A DNA stretch of 64,000 bases from Skermanella mucosa (GCF_016765655.2 NZ_CP086106.1:2538501-2602500), one strand, 5' to 3'; shown: positions 9,626-19,075, counted from the first letter of the stretch. Translations and numbers: made by a program. Notes: generated from the sequence alone by a model not told the origin.

Positions 9626-10120
9626 GTGATTTTCATCGCATTAGGATCAAACCTTTCCAGTGATGTGTATGGCTCATCCCAAGACATATGCGAAGCTGCG
9701 ATAGGTGCGCTGCAAGACCGCGGAATCTCTGTGGTCGCTCGCTCGCGCTGGTTCCGGACGGCACCAGTTCCGGTCTCAGATCAACCTTGGTTTGTTAACG
9801 GCGTGATTGCGGTCGCTACAGGGCTAAGGCCTGCCGATCTTCTCTCAATACTGCACGAAGTCGAGGCGGAATTCGGGCGGACCCGAAACATCCGCAACGA
9901 AGCCCGAATCCTGGATCTGGACCTCGTCGCATATGACGATCTTGTAACAGATGGGGCGACACCGCCGGCGCTTCCCCACCCCCGGATGCACGAAAGGGCG
10001 TTCGTCCTGCTTCCGCTTTCGGACATCGCGCCGGACTGGAAGCATCCGTCGACGGGGATCAGCCTGCCCGACCTGATCGCGGCGCTTCCCGCCGACCAGC
10101 GCGCGGAACCGGACGCCTGA
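9626..10120 (+). CDS. folK: 2-amino-4-hydroxy-6-hydroxymethyldihydropteridine diphosphokinase
   Basis: A 164-residue HPPK. The N-terminus MIFIALGSNLSS starts at a GTG codon. The pyrophosphokinase motifs are present: RSRWFRTAPV, QPWFVNGV, and RILDLDLVAYDD with the magnesium-binding DxD, then LPHPRMHERAFVL. It transfers pyrophosphate from ATP to the pterin in folate synthesis. folB and folP are not adjacent. It lies upstream of rpoZ; a separate rpoZ promoter is visible. Confidence 0.95.
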   Translation: MIFIALGSNLSSDVYGSSQDICEAAIGALQDRGISVVARSRWFRTAPVPVSDQPWFVNGVIAVATGLRPADLLSILHEVEAEFGRTRNIRNEARILDLDLVAYDDLVTDGATPPALPHPRMHERAFVLLPLSDIAPDWKHPSTGISLPDLIAALPADQRAEPDA

Positions 10121-10132
10121 TACGTCTCGCAC

Positions 10133-10161
10133 TTGCTTCGACCCTACCCAAACCGTATATA
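10133..10161 (+). promoter_or_regulatory. Candidate sigma-70 promoter of rpoZ
   Basis: TTGCTT at 10133-10138 and TATATA at 10156-10161, separated by 17 bases. TTGCTT is a common -35 variant in alphaproteobacteria. The start codon of rpoZ is 35 bases downstream with ttggag as ribosome site. Position and spacing are read directly; activity is inferred. Confidence 0.6.
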
Positions 10162-10195
10162 GAATAGCTTGGCATATTGTTGGAGTTTGCCCCTT

Positions 10196-10660
10196 ATGGC
10201 ACGCGTAACCGTTGAAGACTGCGTCATCAAGATTCCAAATCGTTTCGAGCTGGTCATGATGGCCGCCCAGCGGGCGCGGGACGTCGCCACGGGTGCTCCG
10301 CTATCGATCGACCGCGACAACGACAAGAACCCGGTCGTGGCGCTGCGCGAGATCGCGGACGAAACGATCGGCCTGGACGAACTGCGGAACGCGCTGATCC
10401 GCGGCCACCAGAAGGTTGTCGAGGCCGACGAGCCGGAGGACGACATCGTCGAGCTGATGGCCGGCGAGCAGGCTTGGGCCCAGCAGATGACGGTGGGCGA
10501 CGATGACCTGGGCGGCGACGACCTGGGTGCCGACGGCGACGTGGAGGAGGGTGACGACGTGCTCGCCGACATGGAGCAGGAGCCGGGCGTCGACATCGAC
10601 AGCGAGGAAGGCCAGTTGGTCGACCGTGACGTCGACGATGTCGGCAAGGCCTACGAGTAA
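10196..10660 (+). CDS. rpoZ: RNA polymerase omega subunit with long acidic tail
   Basis: A 154-residue omega subunit. The N-terminal part ([20 protein letters not shown], then AAQRARD) is the conserved omega core that binds the beta-prime subunit and helps RNA polymerase assembly. After about residue 85 comes a long, highly acidic Asp/Glu/Gly-rich tail, making the protein clearly longer than enterobacterial omega. The start at 10196 matches the family N-terminus; an upstream in-frame codon at 10169 would add non-conserved residues. The rsh gene lies 99 bases downstream, the same rpoZ-spoT arrangement as in other proteobacteria. Confidence 0.95.
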   Translation: MARVTVEDCVIKIPNRFELVMMAAQRARDVATGAPLSIDRDNDKNPVVALREIADETIGLDELRNALIRGHQKVVEADEPEDDIVELMAGEQAWAQQMTVGDDDLGGDDLGADGDVEEGDDVLADMEQEPGVDIDSEEGQLVDRDVDDVGKAYE

Positions 10661-10759
10661 GGGCCGGCCGGGAATTCGGGTCTCGGATCGCGGGAGGATC
10701 GCCGTACGAGTGTGCGAGATCGAATTCATGACGCCGTCGTTTGCCGTGGGTGATGGTCG

Positions 10760-12928
10760 ATGATCCGGCAGTACGAGCTAGTCGAGCGAGTCAAGGCGTA
10801 TGATCCGAGCGCGGATGAGGATGCCCTCAACCGCGCTTACGTCTTCTCCATGCGTGCCCATGGTTCACAGACGCGGGCCAACGGCGACCCCTACTTCTCC
10901 CATCCGCTGGAAGTCGCCGGCATCCTCACCCAGATGAAGCTGGACAGCGCTTCGATCGTGACGGCCCTGCTGCACGACACGGTCGAGGACACCGTCGCGA
11001 CGCTGGAGGATGTGCAGCGCCTGTTCGGGGCCGATATCGCTCGCCTCGTCGACGGCGTCACCAAGCTGTCGCGGATCGAGCTTCAGAACATCGAGACACA
11101 GACCGACCAGGCCAAGCAGGCGGAAAACTTCCGCAAGCTGGTGCTTGCCATGTCGGAGGACATCCGGGTCCTGCTGGTCAAGCTGGCCGACCGCGTCCAC
11201 AACATGCGCACCCTGTCTTATCTGCGGGACCCCGAGAAGCGGAAGCGGATCGCCCGCGAGACGCTCGAGATCTACGCACCGCTTGCCGAGCGCATCGGCA
11301 TCCACAAGATGAAGGACGAGTTGGAAGATCTCTCCTTCTCCGAGCTGAATCCCGACGCCCGTGACAGCATCCTCGCACGCCTGGCCTTCCTGCGTACGTC
11401 CGAGGGCGGGCTGGTCGGCCGCGTCCTCGACGAACTGCGCCATACGCTGGCCGAGCATGGCCTGCCCGACGCGACGGTCACCGGCCGGGAGAAGACAGCC
11501 TACTCGATCTGGCGCAAGATGCAGCGCAAGAACGTGGCCTTCGAGCAGCTCTCCGACATCATGGCGTTCCGCGTCATGGTCGATTCGGTCGAGCAGTGCT
11601 ACCAGGGGCTGGGCGTGATCCATGCCCGCTATCCGGTCGTGCCGGGCCGCTTCAAGGATTACATCTCGACTCCCAAGCCCAACGGTTACCGCAGCATCCA
11701 TACCTCGGTGATCGGGCCGGAGCGCCAGAGGATCGAGGTGCAGATCCGCACCGACGACATGCACGAGGTGGCAGAACTCGGCGTCGCCGCCCATTGGGCC
11801 TACAAGCAGAACCACCAGCGCACGGAAGGCCGCCAGTATCGCTGGCTGCGCGAACTGCTCGATATCCTGGAACATGCGCAGAAGCCCGAGGAGTTCCTGG
11901 AGCACACCAAGCTGGAGCTGTTCCAGGACCAGGTGTTCTGCTTCACGCCCAAGGGCGACCTGATCGCGCTGCCGCGCGGCGCCACCCCGGTCGACTTCGC
12001 CTATGCGGTTCACAGCCAGATCGGCGACACCTGCGTCGGCGCCAAGGTCAACGGGCGGATGCTGCCGCTGCGCAGCCAGCTGCAGAACGGCGATCAGGTG
12101 GAGATATTCACCTCCAAGGCCCAGACGCCGTCCCCCACCTGGGAACGCTTCGTCGTCACGGGGAAGGCGCGGGCGCGCATTCGCCGGTTCATCCGGACGC
12201 AGCAGCGCTCGCAATACATCGATCTCGGCAAGGCCCTGCTTCAGAAGCTGTTCCGCCAGGAGGGCTACGAGTTTTCCGACAAGGCGGTCGAAGGTGTCGT
12301 GAAGATCTTCCAGGCGTCCTCCGTGGACGACCTGTTCGCCAGTGTCGGCGCCGGGCTCCAGTCGGCGCGCGAAGTCTTCAACGCGGTCTTCCCCGGCCAC
12401 AAGCCGGCGTCGGAGCGCGACGACAAGGTCGTTCCGATCAGCCGGTCCGCCCGGCACAAGCACAAGAAGGACATCCCCCTCCCGATCCGCGGCCTGATTC
12501 CCGGCATGGCGGTACACTATGCGGGCTGCTGCCATCCGCTGCCGGGTGACCGTATCGTGGGGATCGTGACCACCGGCAAGGGCGTCACCATTCACACGAT
12601 AGACTGCGAAACGCTGGAAAGCTTCAGCGATACGCCGGAGCGCTGGATCGACGTCGGCTGGGACAGCGGCGGAGAGGCGGCCGAGGAGCATGTCGGTCGC
12701 ATCAACGTCATCATCGCGAACGAAGCGGGCAGCCTGGGAACCCTGTCCACCGTGATCGGCAAGAACGGCGGCAATATCACCAACCTGAAGATCACCAGCC
12801 GCAACACGGATTTCTTCGAGATGCTGATCGACATCGACGTCAAGGACGTCAAGCATCTGACCAACATCATCGCGGCGCTCCGGGCAACTCCGGTGATCAA
12901 TTCGGTCGATCGGGCACGCGGACGGTGA
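10760..12928 (+). CDS. rsh: Bifunctional (p)ppGpp synthetase/hydrolase (Rsh)
   Basis: A 722-residue RelA/SpoT homologue with all domains in order. The HD hydrolase has YFSHPLEVAGIL and LLHDTVEDT (residues about 45-80). The synthetase domain contains KPNGYRSIHTSVIG and VEVQIRT-like text (about 310-335). The TGS domain is FTPKGDLIALPRGATPVDFA (about 395-415), and the C-terminal ACT domain is LGTLSTVIGKNGGNIT (about 660). Both catalytic halves look intact, so it should make and degrade the stringent-response alarmone. It is the only such gene seen here, consistent with the single Rsh typical of alphaproteobacteria. Confidence 0.97.
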   Translation: MIRQYELVERVKAYDPSADEDALNRAYVFSMRAHGSQTRANGDPYFSHPLEVAGILTQMKLDSASIVTALLHDTVEDTVATLEDVQRLFGADIARLVDGVTKLSRIELQNIETQTDQAKQAENFRKLVLAMSEDIRVLLVKLADRVHNMRTLSYLRDPEKRKRIARETLEIYAPLAERIGIHKMKDELEDLSFSELNPDARDSILARLAFLRTSEGGLVGRVLDELRHTLAEHGLPDATVTGREKTAYSIWRKMQRKNVAFEQLSDIMAFRVMVDSVEQCYQGLGVIHARYPVVPGRFKDYISTPKPNGYRSIHTSVIGPERQRIEVQIRTDDMHEVAELGVAAHWAYKQNHQRTEGRQYRWLRELLDILEHAQKPEEFLEHTKLELFQDQVFCFTPKGDLIALPRGATPVDFAYAVHSQIGDTCVGAKVNGRMLPLRSQLQNGDQVEIFTSKAQTPSPTWERFVVTGKARARIRRFIRTQQRSQYIDLGKALLQKLFRQEGYEFSDKAVEGVVKIFQASSVDDLFASVGAGLQSAREVFNAVFPGHKPASERDDKVVPISRSARHKHKKDIPLPIRGLIPGMAVHYAGCCHPLPGDRIVGIVTTGKGVTIHTIDCETLESFSDTPERWIDVGWDSGGEAAEEHVGRINVIIANEAGSLGTLSTVIGKNGGNITNLKITSRNTDFFEMLIDIDVKDVKHLTNIIAALRATPVINSVDRARGR

Positions 12929-13053
12929 CTGAACGCGTCGCCGCCTCCATATAGGACGAAGAACGCGGCGGCAGCGCGCCCTTGGAGCCACATCCGCCGC
13001 TGCCGCCGCATTGCAACGACGTCCTGCCCCGATAGACTGATCCGTCCCGCCCC

Positions 13054-13611
13054 ATGTTCCGCCGCCGCACCAAGCACGCCTTCCACCATCGCATCCGTGA
13101 CCTGTTCTGGCCGCGCGGGGGATGGCGGCGTTCCTCGGCTTATGTGGGGCACCGCATCGGGCGGCTGCCGGGTACGCCCTATTCCATCGCGGCCGGCTTC
13201 GCTTGCGGGGCCGCGGTCTCCTTCACCCCCTTCATCGGCTTTCACTTCCTGCTCGCGGCAGGGCTCGCCCTGGTCCTTCGGGGCAACCTGCTGGCGTCGG
13301 CGATCGGCACGGTGGTCGGAAACCCCTGGACTTTTCCCGGCATCTGGTTGGCGACGTACCGTGTAGGGGCTATGGTGTCCGGGCAATCGCATGGTGGAGA
13401 AGTGGCGGCGCAACACCTGACCCTGGCAATGATCCTCGATCACCCGGGACAGGTGTTCCTGCCCATGGTGATCGGAGGCACGCTGCTGGGGATCGTCGCC
13501 TGGTTCCTGTTCTTCTTTCCCGTGCGCGCCGCGGTATCGGCCTATCATGCCCGGCGCGTCCTGCGGCGGACCAGAAAGGCGCGGCACCGCAAGCTGGAGC
13601 TCGAAGTATGA
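13054..13611 (+). CDS. DUF2062 membrane protein
   Basis: A 185-residue protein with an Arg-rich cytoplasmic N-terminus and two or three hydrophobic segments. It carries the DUF2062 signature: [20 protein letters not shown] and [10 protein letters not shown]. The function of the family is unknown. In alphaproteobacteria it is regularly found just upstream of pdxJ. Its stop codon overlaps the pdxJ start (ATGA at 13608-13611), indicating translational coupling. Confidence 0.85.
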   Translation: MFRRRTKHAFHHRIRDLFWPRGGWRRSSAYVGHRIGRLPGTPYSIAAGFACGAAVSFTPFIGFHFLLAAGLALVLRGNLLASAIGTVVGNPWTFPGIWLATYRVGAMVSGQSHGGEVAAQHLTLAMILDHPGQVFLPMVIGGTLLGIVAWFLFFFPVRAAVSAYHARRVLRRTRKARHRKLELEV

Positions 13612-14366
13612 TACGCACCCTGCGCCTTGGCGTGAACATCGACCATGTCGCGACGATCCGAAATGCCCGGGGCGGCAGGCACCCGGACCCGCTCCGCGCC
13701 GCCCGCGCCGCGGCGGAGGCCGGGGCCGACGGCATTACCGCCCATCTGCGGGAGGATCGGCGCCATATCACCGACGACGACATCCGGCGGCTGAGCGCGG
13801 AAATCGACCTTCCCCTGAACTTCGAGATGGCGGCGACCAGGGAGATGGTCGCCATCGCCTTGCGCCACCGTCCGCATGCCGCCTGCATCGTTCCCGAGCG
13901 GCGGGAGGAACGGACCACCGAGGGTGGCCTCGACGCCGCCGGCAACCGTGACGCGCTCACCCCGATCATCCGGGATCTGGGCGCCGCCGGGATCCGGGTG
14001 TCCCTGTTCGTCAATCCCGACCCGCTCCAACTGGATGCCGCCGCATCGCTCGGCGCCCCGGTGGTCGAAATCCACACGGGAGCCTATTGCGACGCCGAGG
14101 CGGACGATGTCCGTGCCCATGAGTTGGAGCGTATCCGGGCCGCGGCCGCCCATGCGGAGGCGATCGGGCTGGAGTGCCATGCCGGCCATGGCCTTGCCTT
14201 CGATACCGTCGGTCCGGTCGCGGCCATTCCGACCATCGTGGAGTTGAACATCGGACATTTCCTGATCGGCGAAGCGGTTTTCGGAGGGCTCGACGGGGCC
14301 ATCAGGCGGATGCGGGCGCTGATGGACAGGGCGCGGTCCGCTGCGGACGATCGGCGCGGTGCCTGA
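13608..14366 (+). CDS. pdxJ: Pyridoxine 5'-phosphate synthase
   Basis: A 252-residue TIM-barrel enzyme starting [20 protein letters not shown]. It condenses 1-deoxyxylulose-5-phosphate with 3-amino-2-oxopropyl phosphate to give pyridoxine 5'-phosphate (DXP-dependent vitamin B6 route). Family motifs: [38 protein letters not shown], and [10 protein letters not shown] with the catalytic His. The ATGA overlap with the upstream DUF2062 gene fixes the start. Confidence 0.97.
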   Translation: MIRTLRLGVNIDHVATIRNARGGRHPDPLRAARAAAEAGADGITAHLREDRRHITDDDIRRLSAEIDLPLNFEMAATREMVAIALRHRPHAACIVPERREERTTEGGLDAAGNRDALTPIIRDLGAAGIRVSLFVNPDPLQLDAAASLGAPVVEIHTGAYCDAEADDVRAHELERIRAAAAHAEAIGLECHAGHGLAFDTVGPVAAIPTIVELNIGHFLIGEAVFGGLDGAIRRMRALMDRARSAADDRRGA

Positions 14367-14370
14367 CCCC

Positions 14371-14808
14371 ATGATCCTCGGCATCGGCAACGACCTGATC
14401 GACATCCGGCGCATCGAGCGCACCTTGGAGCGCTATGGCGAGCGCTTCCTGGATCGCGTCTTCACCGATGTGGAGCGGCGGAAATCGGACCGGCGCAACC
14501 AGCGCGCCGCCAGCTACGCCAAGCGGTTCGCCGCCAAGGAGGCCTGCGCGAAGGCGCTCGGCACCGGGCTGAACCGCGGGGTCTACTGGCGCGACATGGG
14601 TGTGGTGAACCTGCCCGGCGGACAGCCGACCATGCATTTGACCGGCGGCGCCCTTGAACGCCTTAAGCGGATCACGCCGCCCGGCATGTCACCCGTGATA
14701 CATCTCACCTTGACCGACGACCTCCCTTTGGCGCAAGCCATCGTCATCATATCCGCCGTGCCCGCCGGTGAAGCCGTCCAGGACGGCTCCTCCGTCCCTC
14801 AAACCTGA
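14371..14808 (+). CDS. acpS: Holo-[acyl-carrier-protein] synthase
   Basis: A 145-residue phosphopantetheinyl transferase. The magnesium-binding Asp is in [13 protein letters not shown] near the N-terminus, and the second motif is [15 protein letters not shown] with the catalytic Glu and Lys. It moves 4'-phosphopantetheine from CoA to apo-ACP for fatty acid synthesis. I choose the ATG at 14371 because MILGIGNDL aligns with the family N-terminus; a GTG at 14359 would overlap pdxJ by 8 bases. The pdxJ-acpS-lepB order is conserved. Confidence 0.95.
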   Translation: MILGIGNDLIDIRRIERTLERYGERFLDRVFTDVERRKSDRRNQRAASYAKRFAAKEACAKALGTGLNRGVYWRDMGVVNLPGGQPTMHLTGGALERLKRITPPGMSPVIHLTLTDDLPLAQAIVIISAVPAGEAVQDGSSVPQT

Positions 14809-14845
14809 CCGCCACGGAGCAGCCGCCCCCGGGTGGCGTCACGCC

Positions 14846-15619
14846 ATGACAGAACTGACGAGAAAGCAGACAGAATCGATGCAGAAGAACAAGAGCGGCG
14901 GCATCGGCGAGACCATCAAGACGGTCGTCTACGCCGTCGTGATCGCGTTCGGCGTCCGGACCTTCGCCTATGAACCGTTCAACATCCCGTCCGGATCGAT
15001 GATCCCGACGCTTCTCGTGGGCGATTACCTGTTCGTCTCCAAGTTCTCCTATGGCTACAGCAAGTACACGGTCGCCTTCGGCGCGCCGCTGTTCGACGGC
15101 CGCCTGCTCTACACCAAGCCGGAGCGCGGCGACGTCGCCGTCTTCAAGCTGCCGCGGGACAACAAGACCGACTATATCAAGCGCATCGTGGGACTTCCCG
15201 GCGACCGGATCCAGGTGATCAACGGCGTGCTGCACATCAACGGGGAAGCGGTCAAGCGGGACCGGGTCGAGGATTTCGTCACGACCGACCAGTTCGGCCG
15301 CCAGATCCGAGTCGCCCAGTATGTCGAGACGCTGCCCAACGGCCGCCAGCACCGCATCATCGAGGAGAGCGACAGCGCTTCGCTCGACAACACGCCGGTG
15401 TACGTGGTCCCGGAAGACCACTTCTTCGCGATGGGCGACAACCGCGACAACTCGCTCGACAGCCGGGTCGGCGCGATGGTCGGTTTCGTCCCGGTCGAGA
15501 ATCTCGTAGGGCGGGCCGAGTTCCTGTTCTTCTCGATCGACGACGATGCCCGCTTCTGGGAGTTCTGGAAGTGGCCGTGGGCCGTGCGCTTCGGCCGTAT
15601 CTTCGACGGCGTGAACTGA
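14846..15619 (+). CDS. lepB: Signal peptidase I
   Basis: A 257-residue inner-membrane serine protease that removes signal peptides from exported preproteins. One N-terminal membrane segment (IKTVVYAVVIAFGVRTFAY) precedes the catalytic serine in NIPSGSMIPTL and the general-base lysine in DYIKRIVGLPGDR. Box E is MGDNRDNSLDSR. The start at 14846 (MTELTRKQ) is preferred; the internal ATG at 14879 is also possible, and an upstream frame from 14768 overlaps acpS with low-complexity sequence. Followed after 10 bases by rnc. Confidence 0.95.
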   Translation: MTELTRKQTESMQKNKSGGIGETIKTVVYAVVIAFGVRTFAYEPFNIPSGSMIPTLLVGDYLFVSKFSYGYSKYTVAFGAPLFDGRLLYTKPERGDVAVFKLPRDNKTDYIKRIVGLPGDRIQVINGVLHINGEAVKRDRVEDFVTTDQFGRQIRVAQYVETLPNGRQHRIIEESDSASLDNTPVYVVPEDHFFAMGDNRDNSLDSRVGAMVGFVPVENLVGRAEFLFFSIDDDARFWEFWKWPWAVRFGRIFDGVN

Positions 15620-15629
15620 GGGGGACGGC

Positions 15630-16388
15630 ATGTCCGCCATCGGAACCGAACAGAACAGCCAGTCCGGTCCCGCCGACCTCGCCCAATTGTCGGCGGCCCT
15701 GGGTCACCGGTTCAGGCAGCCTGAGCTTCTGGTGGACGCGGTGACCCATCCCAGCGTCAGCGGGATGGAGCGCGTCGGCAAGCGGCCGGGCAGGGCGGCG
15801 ATCCCGGGGCTCGCCTACGAGCGGCTGGAGTTCCTGGGCGACCGGGTCCTCGGCCTGGTCATCGCCAACTGGCTGCTTGAGCGCTTCCCCAATGAGCGCG
15901 AGGGGGCGCTGGCCCGCCGTCTCGCCAGCCTCGTCCGGTGGGAGACCCTGAGCCAGGTTGCGGCCACGCTGGACCTCGGTCGCTATCTGAGGCTCTCCAC
16001 CGGCGAGGCGGGGTCCGGCGGCCGGACCAACGGGACGATCCTGGCCGACTGCTGCGAAGCGGTGATCGGCGCGCTGTACCTGGACGGCGGTTTGCCCGCC
16101 GCGGAATCCTTCATCCGCAGCCGGTGGGCCGACCAGATAGACCGTGCGGCATCGCCGCCGCAGGACGTCAAGACAGCCCTCCAGGAGTGGGCGCAGGGGC
16201 GCGGCAAGCCATTGCCCGTTTACGAAACCATGGGCCAGACCGGCCCGGACCATAGCCCGCAGTTCGAGGTCAGGGTGCATCTGCAGGGTTTCGAGCCCGC
16301 CGTCGCCCAGGGCAATTCGAAGCGGGCGGCAGAGAAAGCCGCGGCGAGCGAGATGCTTCGCCGCGTCGGAGCACCGATCGATGAATGA
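15630..16388 (+). CDS. rnc: Ribonuclease III
   Basis: A 252-residue double-strand RNA endonuclease. The RNase III signature is in YERLEFLGDRVLGL (metal-binding Glu/Asp). The second acidic motif is LADCCEAVIGALYLDGG. A C-terminal dsRBD begins near residue 175 and ends with KRAAEKAAASEML. It processes rRNA precursors and structured mRNAs. The lepB-rnc-era operon is typical of proteobacteria. Its last codons overlap the era start by 8 bases. Confidence 0.97.
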   Translation: MSAIGTEQNSQSGPADLAQLSAALGHRFRQPELLVDAVTHPSVSGMERVGKRPGRAAIPGLAYERLEFLGDRVLGLVIANWLLERFPNEREGALARRLASLVRWETLSQVAATLDLGRYLRLSTGEAGSGGRTNGTILADCCEAVIGALYLDGGLPAAESFIRSRWADQIDRAASPPQDVKTALQEWAQGRGKPLPVYETMGQTGPDHSPQFEVRVHLQGFEPAVAQGNSKRAAEKAAASEMLRRVGAPIDE

Positions 16389-17319
16389 CGAGACCGATTC
16401 CCTGGAACCGGCCCCCATGCCCGACCATCCGCGCTGCGGATTCGTGGCCCTGGTGGGAGCGCCCAATGCCGGCAAGTCCACCCTTCTGAACACCATGATC
16501 GGCGCCAAGGTGTCGATCGTCTCCCCTCGCGTCCAGACCACCCGTACCCGGGTGCTGGGCATCGCGACGGAGGGCGATTCCCAGGTGATCTTCGTCGATA
16601 CGCCCGGCATCTTCGCGCCCAAAAAACGGCTGGAGCGCGCCATGGTGGCTGCCGCCTGGCAGGGGGCCAGCGATGCCGACCTGGTGGTGCAACTGGTCGA
16701 CGCCGCGCGGAAATCGATCGACGGCGATACCCGCGCCATCATCGCCAAGCTCAAGGGATCCGGGCGTCAAGCCATCCTGGCGCTGAACAAGATCGACCTC
16801 ATCAAGCGGGACAAGCTGCTGGCGCTTTCCGCCGAGTTGAACGCCGAAGGCATCTTCACCGACACCTTCATGATCTCGGCCGAGACCGGCAACGGCGTCG
16901 ATGACCTGCGCAGGCACCTCGCGTCGCGCATGCCCGAGGGACCGTGGCATTTCCCGTCCGATCAGCTCTCCGACATCCCGATGCGCCTGCTGGCGGCCGA
17001 GATCGTCCGGGAGAAGCTGTTCCTCCAGCTTTACCAGGAACTGCCCTATTCGGCGACGGTGGAGCCGGAAGGCTGGGAGGAGTTCGACGACGGCAGCGTC
17101 AAGATTTCCATGGTCGTCTTCACCGAGCGGGACAGCCAGAAGGCGATCATCCTGGGCAAGGGAGGCCAGCGGATCAAACAGATCGGCGCCACCGCGCGCA
17201 CGGAACTGGAGGAGATGCTGGAGCGCCGCGTCCATCTTTTCCTGCATGTCAAGGTGCGGGAGGAGTGGACCAACGACCCCGAGCGCTATCGCGACTGGAA
17301 TCTCGATTACAACGCGTAG
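16381..17319 (+). CDS. era: GTPase Era
   Basis: A 312-residue GTPase for 16S rRNA maturation and 30S assembly. G1 is GAPNAGKSTLLN, G2 lies in VQTTRTRVLG, G3 is DTPGIF, G4 is LNKIDL and G5 is ISAETGNG. The C-terminal KH domain includes VFTERDSQKAIILGKGGQRI. The ATG at 16381 overlaps rnc by 8 bases. An earlier in-frame opening (16144) is only an out-of-frame reading of rnc. The recO gene often found next does not follow; instead a convergent amidohydrolase gene overlaps the era tail by 13 bases. Confidence 0.97.
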   Translation: MNDETDSLEPAPMPDHPRCGFVALVGAPNAGKSTLLNTMIGAKVSIVSPRVQTTRTRVLGIATEGDSQVIFVDTPGIFAPKKRLERAMVAAAWQGASDADLVVQLVDAARKSIDGDTRAIIAKLKGSGRQAILALNKIDLIKRDKLLALSAELNAEGIFTDTFMISAETGNGVDDLRRHLASRMPEGPWHFPSDQLSDIPMRLLAAEIVREKLFLQLYQELPYSATVEPEGWEEFDDGSVKISMVVFTERDSQKAIILGKGGQRIKQIGATARTELEEMLERRVHLFLHVKVREEWTNDPERYRDWNLDYNA

Positions 17320-18158
17320 AATTCGGCAGCGTTCTCCCTCATCAAGCGGCGCCGGTCCGCGCTCGTGCAGAACTGCGTCGCCCATAGGACGGTCTCGATC
17401 CAGCGCGGATAATCCGTCGCAAGGGTGCTGACGGGCCAGTCGCCGCCGAACATCACGCGGCGGAAGCCGAAGCACTCGATCACATGGTCGATGTAGGGGC
17501 GCAAATCCTCGCGGTTCCAAGCCACATGATCGGCTTCGGTCGCCATGCCCGACAGCTTGCACCATACGTTCGGCAGTTCCGCCATGGCCTCGATATCGGT
17601 CCGCCACCGGTCGATCAGGCCGGCGCGGATGCCCGGCTTGCCCGCATGGTCCAGCACGAAGCGGACTTCCGGGCAGCGCCGGACCAATTCGACCGCGGCA
17701 GCCAATTGTCCGTGGTAGACGCAGATGTCGAAGCTGAAGCCGTAGCGGGGCAGCAGCCTGACACCCTCGATGAAATCCGGCCGAAGGCAGAATTCCGGGT
17801 CGGGCTCGGACTGGATCAGGCGGCGGACGCCCCGCACGAGGCGACGCTCGGCAAGCCTTTCCAGGTGAGGTTCCGCGGCACTTCCCAGCTCCAGGGGAGC
17901 CGCCGCGACGATAGCCCCGATGCGCGGGTCGGCCTCAGCCAGCCCGGTCACCCAATCGGCCTCGGCAAGCCGGTCCGCGGGGGCGGCATCGACTTCCACG
18001 AAAACCAGACGGTCCACCGGGATGGGGCCGCAGGCGCCGGTGAAGTCGCCGGGAAGGTGAGGGCGGTTCAGCGCCGGAACGCCTGCCATCCAGGGATAGC
18101 CCAGGACCGAGGGATCATAGAGGTGCACATGGCTGTCGATGATCGGAAATACGCTCAT
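17307..18158 (-). CDS. Amidohydrolase family protein (Amidohydro_2, lactonase-like)
   Basis: A 283-residue TIM-barrel metal-dependent hydrolase. The metal-binding HxH is in PIIDSHVHLYDP. The C-terminal FGGDWPVS motif carries the conserved Asp, and FVLDHAGKPGI supplies a conserved His. The branch contains L-fucono/rhamnono-lactonases and 2-pyrone-4,6-dicarboxylate lactonase, so hydrolysis of a sugar or aromatic lactone is plausible but unproven. The start at 18158 has a ggggagg ribosome site; a longer frame to 18245 lacks support. Its 3' end overlaps era by 13 bases on the opposite strand. Confidence 0.82.
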   Translation of the reverse strand: MSVFPIIDSHVHLYDPSVLGYPWMAGVPALNRPHLPGDFTGACGPIPVDRLVFVEVDAAPADRLAEADWVTGLAEADPRIGAIVAAAPLELGSAAEPHLERLAERRLVRGVRRLIQSEPDPEFCLRPDFIEGVRLLPRYGFSFDICVYHGQLAAAVELVRRCPEVRFVLDHAGKPGIRAGLIDRWRTDIEAMAELPNVWCKLSGMATEADHVAWNREDLRPYIDHVIECFGFRRVMFGGDWPVSTLATDYPRWIETVLWATQFCTSADRRRLMRENAAEFYAL

Positions 18159-18472
18159 GATGCTTCTGCCTCCCCCGGGAATGCAGCAGATCCTATTCGA
18201 TCTTCCCTGTCGGAGCCAGGAGTTAGCGGGCAAAGGAACACACATTCTTATCGAAAGAGGTAACCCTATGGCGAAGTGATGCTAGAAGGCTCAAGACTTC
18301 GGCCGAATGGATTAGCGGGATCTACATTACCTAATGCGGTATAAAATGGGGTAATCCCTAAACCAAACCCCCTCGTAAAGCGATATTTACTTGTCGTTAA
18401 GATTCTGAAGTCAGTATTGCCTCGTGGACAGCAAGGCGCCACCTCGAAAAACCTCTCACGAAAGAGCCGATC
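18159..18472. other. Divergent intergenic region, 314 bases
   Basis: AT-richer spacer between the amidohydrolase and the 73-aa protein, which are divergently transcribed. It must contain both promoters, but I cannot assign -35/-10 pairs with confidence. A small inverted pair (attacc 18326-18331, ggtaat 18350-18355) brackets a tataaa at 18340-18345. An open minus frame at 18266-18529 is judged non-coding. Confidence 0.4.
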
Positions 18473-18694
18473 ATGACCGACGTTCGCCGCTACACTGATC
18501 TTCGCCTCGCTCAATCCAGCCGCGTTCATGCCCGCCTGATCGAGCGATTCATCGAGGTCACGGAGTCCGAACTGGCGGGGCAGTCCGATCCCTTCGTCCG
18601 TGAGAGCCTGCAGGACCTGCTGTCGACCATGCGCGACGATCGCCGCGGCTACGGCATGATCGGCGGCGTCATGGCCGTCAGCGAGGCTGCCTGA
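18473..18694 (+). CDS. Small hypothetical protein, helical (73 aa)
   Basis: A 73-residue, probably all-helical protein (MTDVRRYTDLRLAQSSRVHA). The ribosome site is aaagag 9 bases before the ATG. No known family is recognised. It shares a spaced pattern with the 86-aa protein encoded at 21005-21265 on the opposite strand: VH, then PF-x-R-E/D-S-L-x-D-x3-T-x4-R-x2-Y-x2-IG. The two look like diverged paralogues flanking the TetR/OYE genes. Confidence 0.65.
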   Translation: MTDVRRYTDLRLAQSSRVHARLIERFIEVTESELAGQSDPFVRESLQDLLSTMRDDRRGYGMIGGVMAVSEAA

Positions 18695-18742
18695 CGCTCG
18701 AAACGATATCCGTGGCGCCGATGAAGCGGTGCCGGCGAGCCT

Positions 18743-19075
18743 TCAGGCGCCGGTCTCGCTCTCGGCCGCGGCGGCCAGTGCCATCAAGGGCACGAGCAAG
18801 CCAAGGCTGACCAGCCGCAGCCATCCCGCGGCTTCGCCGGCCGGGGGCAGGTAGCTGATCGCGGCAAGTCCCGCCATCGCCATGAAAAGCAGGGGCGACA
18901 AACGCCAGTACAGCCGGTGCCACCGCGACCGGTTCGGCGGCAGGAACAGCGCCTGGCGCAGGGACCATTTCGGGTCCAGGATCGTCTTCAGCAGCAGTAT
19001 GAAGAGACACATCGCGACCACGCTCGCGACGTTGGTGCCGCTCAGGTCGAAATCTCCCATGTCATTGGGGCCCAT
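18743..19075 (-). CDS. Small integral membrane protein (110 aa)
   Basis: A 110-residue hypothetical protein with three hydrophobic stretches: ASVVAMCLFILLLKTIL near residue 17, LLFMAMAGLAAISYL near 65, and LRLVSLGLLVPLMALAA near 90. Between them is a basic loop (PNRSRWHRLYWR). No family is recognised. It is transcribed away from the TetR gene at 19232 and may share a divergent promoter region with it. Confidence 0.6.
   Translation of the reverse strand: MGPNDMGDFDLSGTNVASVVAMCLFILLLKTILDPKWSLRQALFLPPNRSRWHRLYWRLSPLLFMAMAGLAAISYLPPAGEAAGWLRLVSLGLLVPLMALAAAAESETGA

Noticed and set aside
18266-18529. 87-residue open frame on the minus strand
   Set aside because: Unusual composition, overlaps the better-supported 73-aa gene, and no ribosome site.
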